NCBI RefSeq assembly: GCF_000368925.1
Contig: NZ_KB849755.1
Span: forward strand, 1,672,001-1,736,000
DNA: 64,000 nt
Source: Acinetobacter bereziniae LMG 1003 = CIP 70.12
GTDB lineage: Bacteria > Pseudomonadota > Gammaproteobacteria > Pseudomonadales > Moraxellaceae
Direction of reading: 5' to 3'
Part shown: piece by piece, positions 63,501-64,000 of the stretch
How the letters are laid out: each line of letters begins with the position of its first letter
Position numbering within the stretch: the first letter of the stretch is position 1
Notes under the pieces: generated by a model
Seen by the model: only the letters and a program-made list of their open reading frames with translations
Databases searched by the model: none
What the model was told of the DNA's origin: nothing
Position numbers and translations under genes: made by a program

Positions 63501-64000
63501 TTGATAACGAGAAACACCCGCAGCTTCCTCAATAAAAACACGCATTTCTTCTGGTTTGGCATCGACCAAACGATTGATCATCCCTTGTTCAATGATTGCA
63601 TATGAACGCGGTCCTAAACCTGTGCCCAGAAAAATATCGGTAATATCACGACGACGACATTTGGTTCCATTGAGAAAATATTCAGATTTACCGTCGCGAT
63701 TGACCTGACGACGAACGGCTAATTCCGTATAAGCATTATACGCACCGCCAAGCTTGCCATAGGTATTTTCAAAGCGTAATTCTACACTTGCCATACCGAC
63801 AGGCTTTCGCTTTGCCGTTCCAGTAAAAATAACATCCTGCATACTGCCACCACGTAACTGGCGTGCACTGGATTCCCCCATGACCCAACGAATGGCATCA
63901 ATCACATTGGATTTACCACAACCATTTGGACCTACGACCGCGGTACGGTTATCTTTGAATTGTAATGTTGTACTATCGGCAAACGATTTGAAGCCTGAAA
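60570..64000 (-). CDS. smc: Chromosome segregation protein SMC (5' end cut by the window)
   Basis: DNA-organising ATPase. The window holds about 1143 residues; the first residues lie outside. Walker A GPNGCGKSN is at 63903-63932. The product then runs through a long coiled coil, a hinge (about 62100-62480, 'LVCLADWIESPQYSLWNHVAIAENK'), a second coiled coil, the ABC signature LLSGGEKALTALALVFAIF and Walker B 'PFCVLDEVDAPLDDANV'. An internal Met at 63905 is not the start because the family sequence continues beyond it to the edge. Confidence 0.97.
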   Translation of the reverse strand, partial: SGFKSFADSTTLQFKDNRTAVVGPNGCGKSNVIDAIRWVMGESSARQLRGGSMQDVIFTGTAKRKPVGMASVELRFENTYGKLGGAYNAYTELAVRRQVNRDGKSEYFLNGTKCRRRDITDIFLGTGLGPRSYAIIEQGMINRLVDAKPEEMRVFIEEAAGVSRYQARRRETLQHLEHTTQNLDRLEDIASELKSQLKTLKRQSETAVQYKTLETEIRTLKIEILSFQCERSSRLQEQYTIEMNELGEHFKLVRSDMSTLEHDLTSTNELFQRLIQQSTPLQNEWQQAEKKLSELKMTLEQKQSLFQQNSEALGSFEQQKAQTKEKIQLMELQLETLHSQLDQQAEQLKQSESETQQGTQAFSDLKAQQLQAQQHYEQVKVQVEKQQQQKAQMQAQVEQLAKNVARIEQQKETLKTQASQIQSQFQTEDLVQLEQDKAVAQASILQLEQSIAETKMQLEQLQEQINQQKTLISSLKSELHVLQSEQKNLNQLIAKHAVKTDIHAVQLMQVLQLNDQGKAHANLIEKFLAKWLSAEVLDQSADFADSSARQLKALQGLEKIQLSGLVCLADWIESPQYSLWNHVAIAENKAQALTVQSQLKTGQSILTLDGYHVGQDWMIGLFFDESSQAAQGALSHRIRIEEIEHQLADLQPKLIDAEHALPQLSQSFAELQKHIQIDQDALKQEQTRVQQFDVQIAKQQSASQAFELHKVQLNNQLQQLDEQLEEDAMQKDDLEIDMHSVILKLEQNLPEFKALQYKLDELNEQVEEQQQQLQLKQQDFETTRRLAEQNKQQIELLDKDLSFSKTQYQQIIAQMEQAKKFVDPIQLELPSLESQYAEQAQQTEKLQKTWSEWQVELNNIQSKQQQLTEMRHLHQQNDEQLRSKLEERRLAWQSAKSDLQHYSDQLKEMNAEIKQGVLIDLPVHQEKFEKAQRQFEKLGAVNLAASEEYEEVSKRFEDLSHQMQDLENTVGQLKDAMKTIDQETKKLFMGTFDQVNSELKVLFPKVFNGGEASLSLEDDWQSGVKLMARPPGKKNSSLALLSGGEKALTALALVFAIFRLNPAPFCVLDEVDAPLDDANVGRFCNLVKELSDQVQFIYITHNKVAMTMATDLLGVTMPEPGTSKLVTVNLEEAREYGLAAES

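Overview
This window is ordinary chromosome from a gammaproteobacterium, almost certainly an Acinetobacter. The support is the 16S rRNA 5' half at the left edge, the low-GC coding sequence, and several familiar neighbourhoods: smc-zipA-ligA, trpA-accD-folC-dedD, yceD-rpmF-fabD-fabG-acpP, a membrane PQQ glucose dehydrogenase next to an OprB-type porin, and a late biotin cluster. I see no phage, CRISPR array, intact insertion sequence or known defence island.

Layout, left to right. 1-1.35 kb: 5' half of a 16S rRNA gene (minus strand) with its promoter and leader. 1.36-3.6 kb: a three-gene module, yfiR-yfiN-yfiB, expected to control c-di-GMP from the envelope. 3.7-4.2 kb: four tRNA genes on the minus strand (Pro, Arg, His, Pro in transcription order). 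4.3-10.1 kb: nadA, argJ, a small exported protein and secA, all minus. 10.4-11.7 kb: a 1-Cys peroxiredoxin and a BON-LysM protein. 12-15.1 kb: acpP, fabG, fabD, rpmF, yceD (fatty-acid synthesis and ribosome). 15.1-19.5 kb: EF-P hydroxylase, a YciO-type protein, a MipA/OmpV porin, then a metallo-beta-lactamase-fold hydrolase paired with a lipoprotein phosphatase. 19.5-23.5 kb: a tightly coupled minus-strand operon trpA-accD-folC-dedD, with 4-bp overlaps at each joint.

23.9-43.2 kb is metabolic and accessory: an NhaC-type antiporter, an AraC regulator divergent from two tandem diiron-motif 'metal-dependent hydrolase' paralogues, a DUF2804 protein, a thiolase plus FadB-like fatty-acid oxidation pair, two GNAT acetyltransferases, a second AraC regulator divergent from an AMACR/CoA-transferase gene, oprB-gcd for periplasmic glucose oxidation, a NUDIX hydrolase and an LtrA membrane protein. 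At 43.38-43.65 kb lies a 266-bp non-coding element with imperfect terminal inverted repeats and a TA duplication, best read as a MITE.

43.6-64 kb holds small stress or unknown genes, the biotin genes bioH-bioA-bioF-bioC-bioD, an exported single-Cys BCP-like peroxiredoxin, a bacterioferritin homologue lacking the haem-ligand Met, an epimerase-type reductase, a TonB-dependent siderophore receptor with two Fur-box-like sites upstream, an unknown exported protein, and ligA-zipA-smc, with smc cut by the right edge.

Many open reading frames begin at upstream GTG, TTG or ATG codons that lack a ribosome-binding site. Where a better internal start exists I used it and say so. No clearly novel multi-gene system was found. 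The most worthwhile leads are the MITE-like element, the tandem ferritin-like hydrolases with their AraC regulator, the haem-ligand loss in bacterioferritin, the 30-bp coding duplication, and a terminator embedded in the end of a convergent gene.
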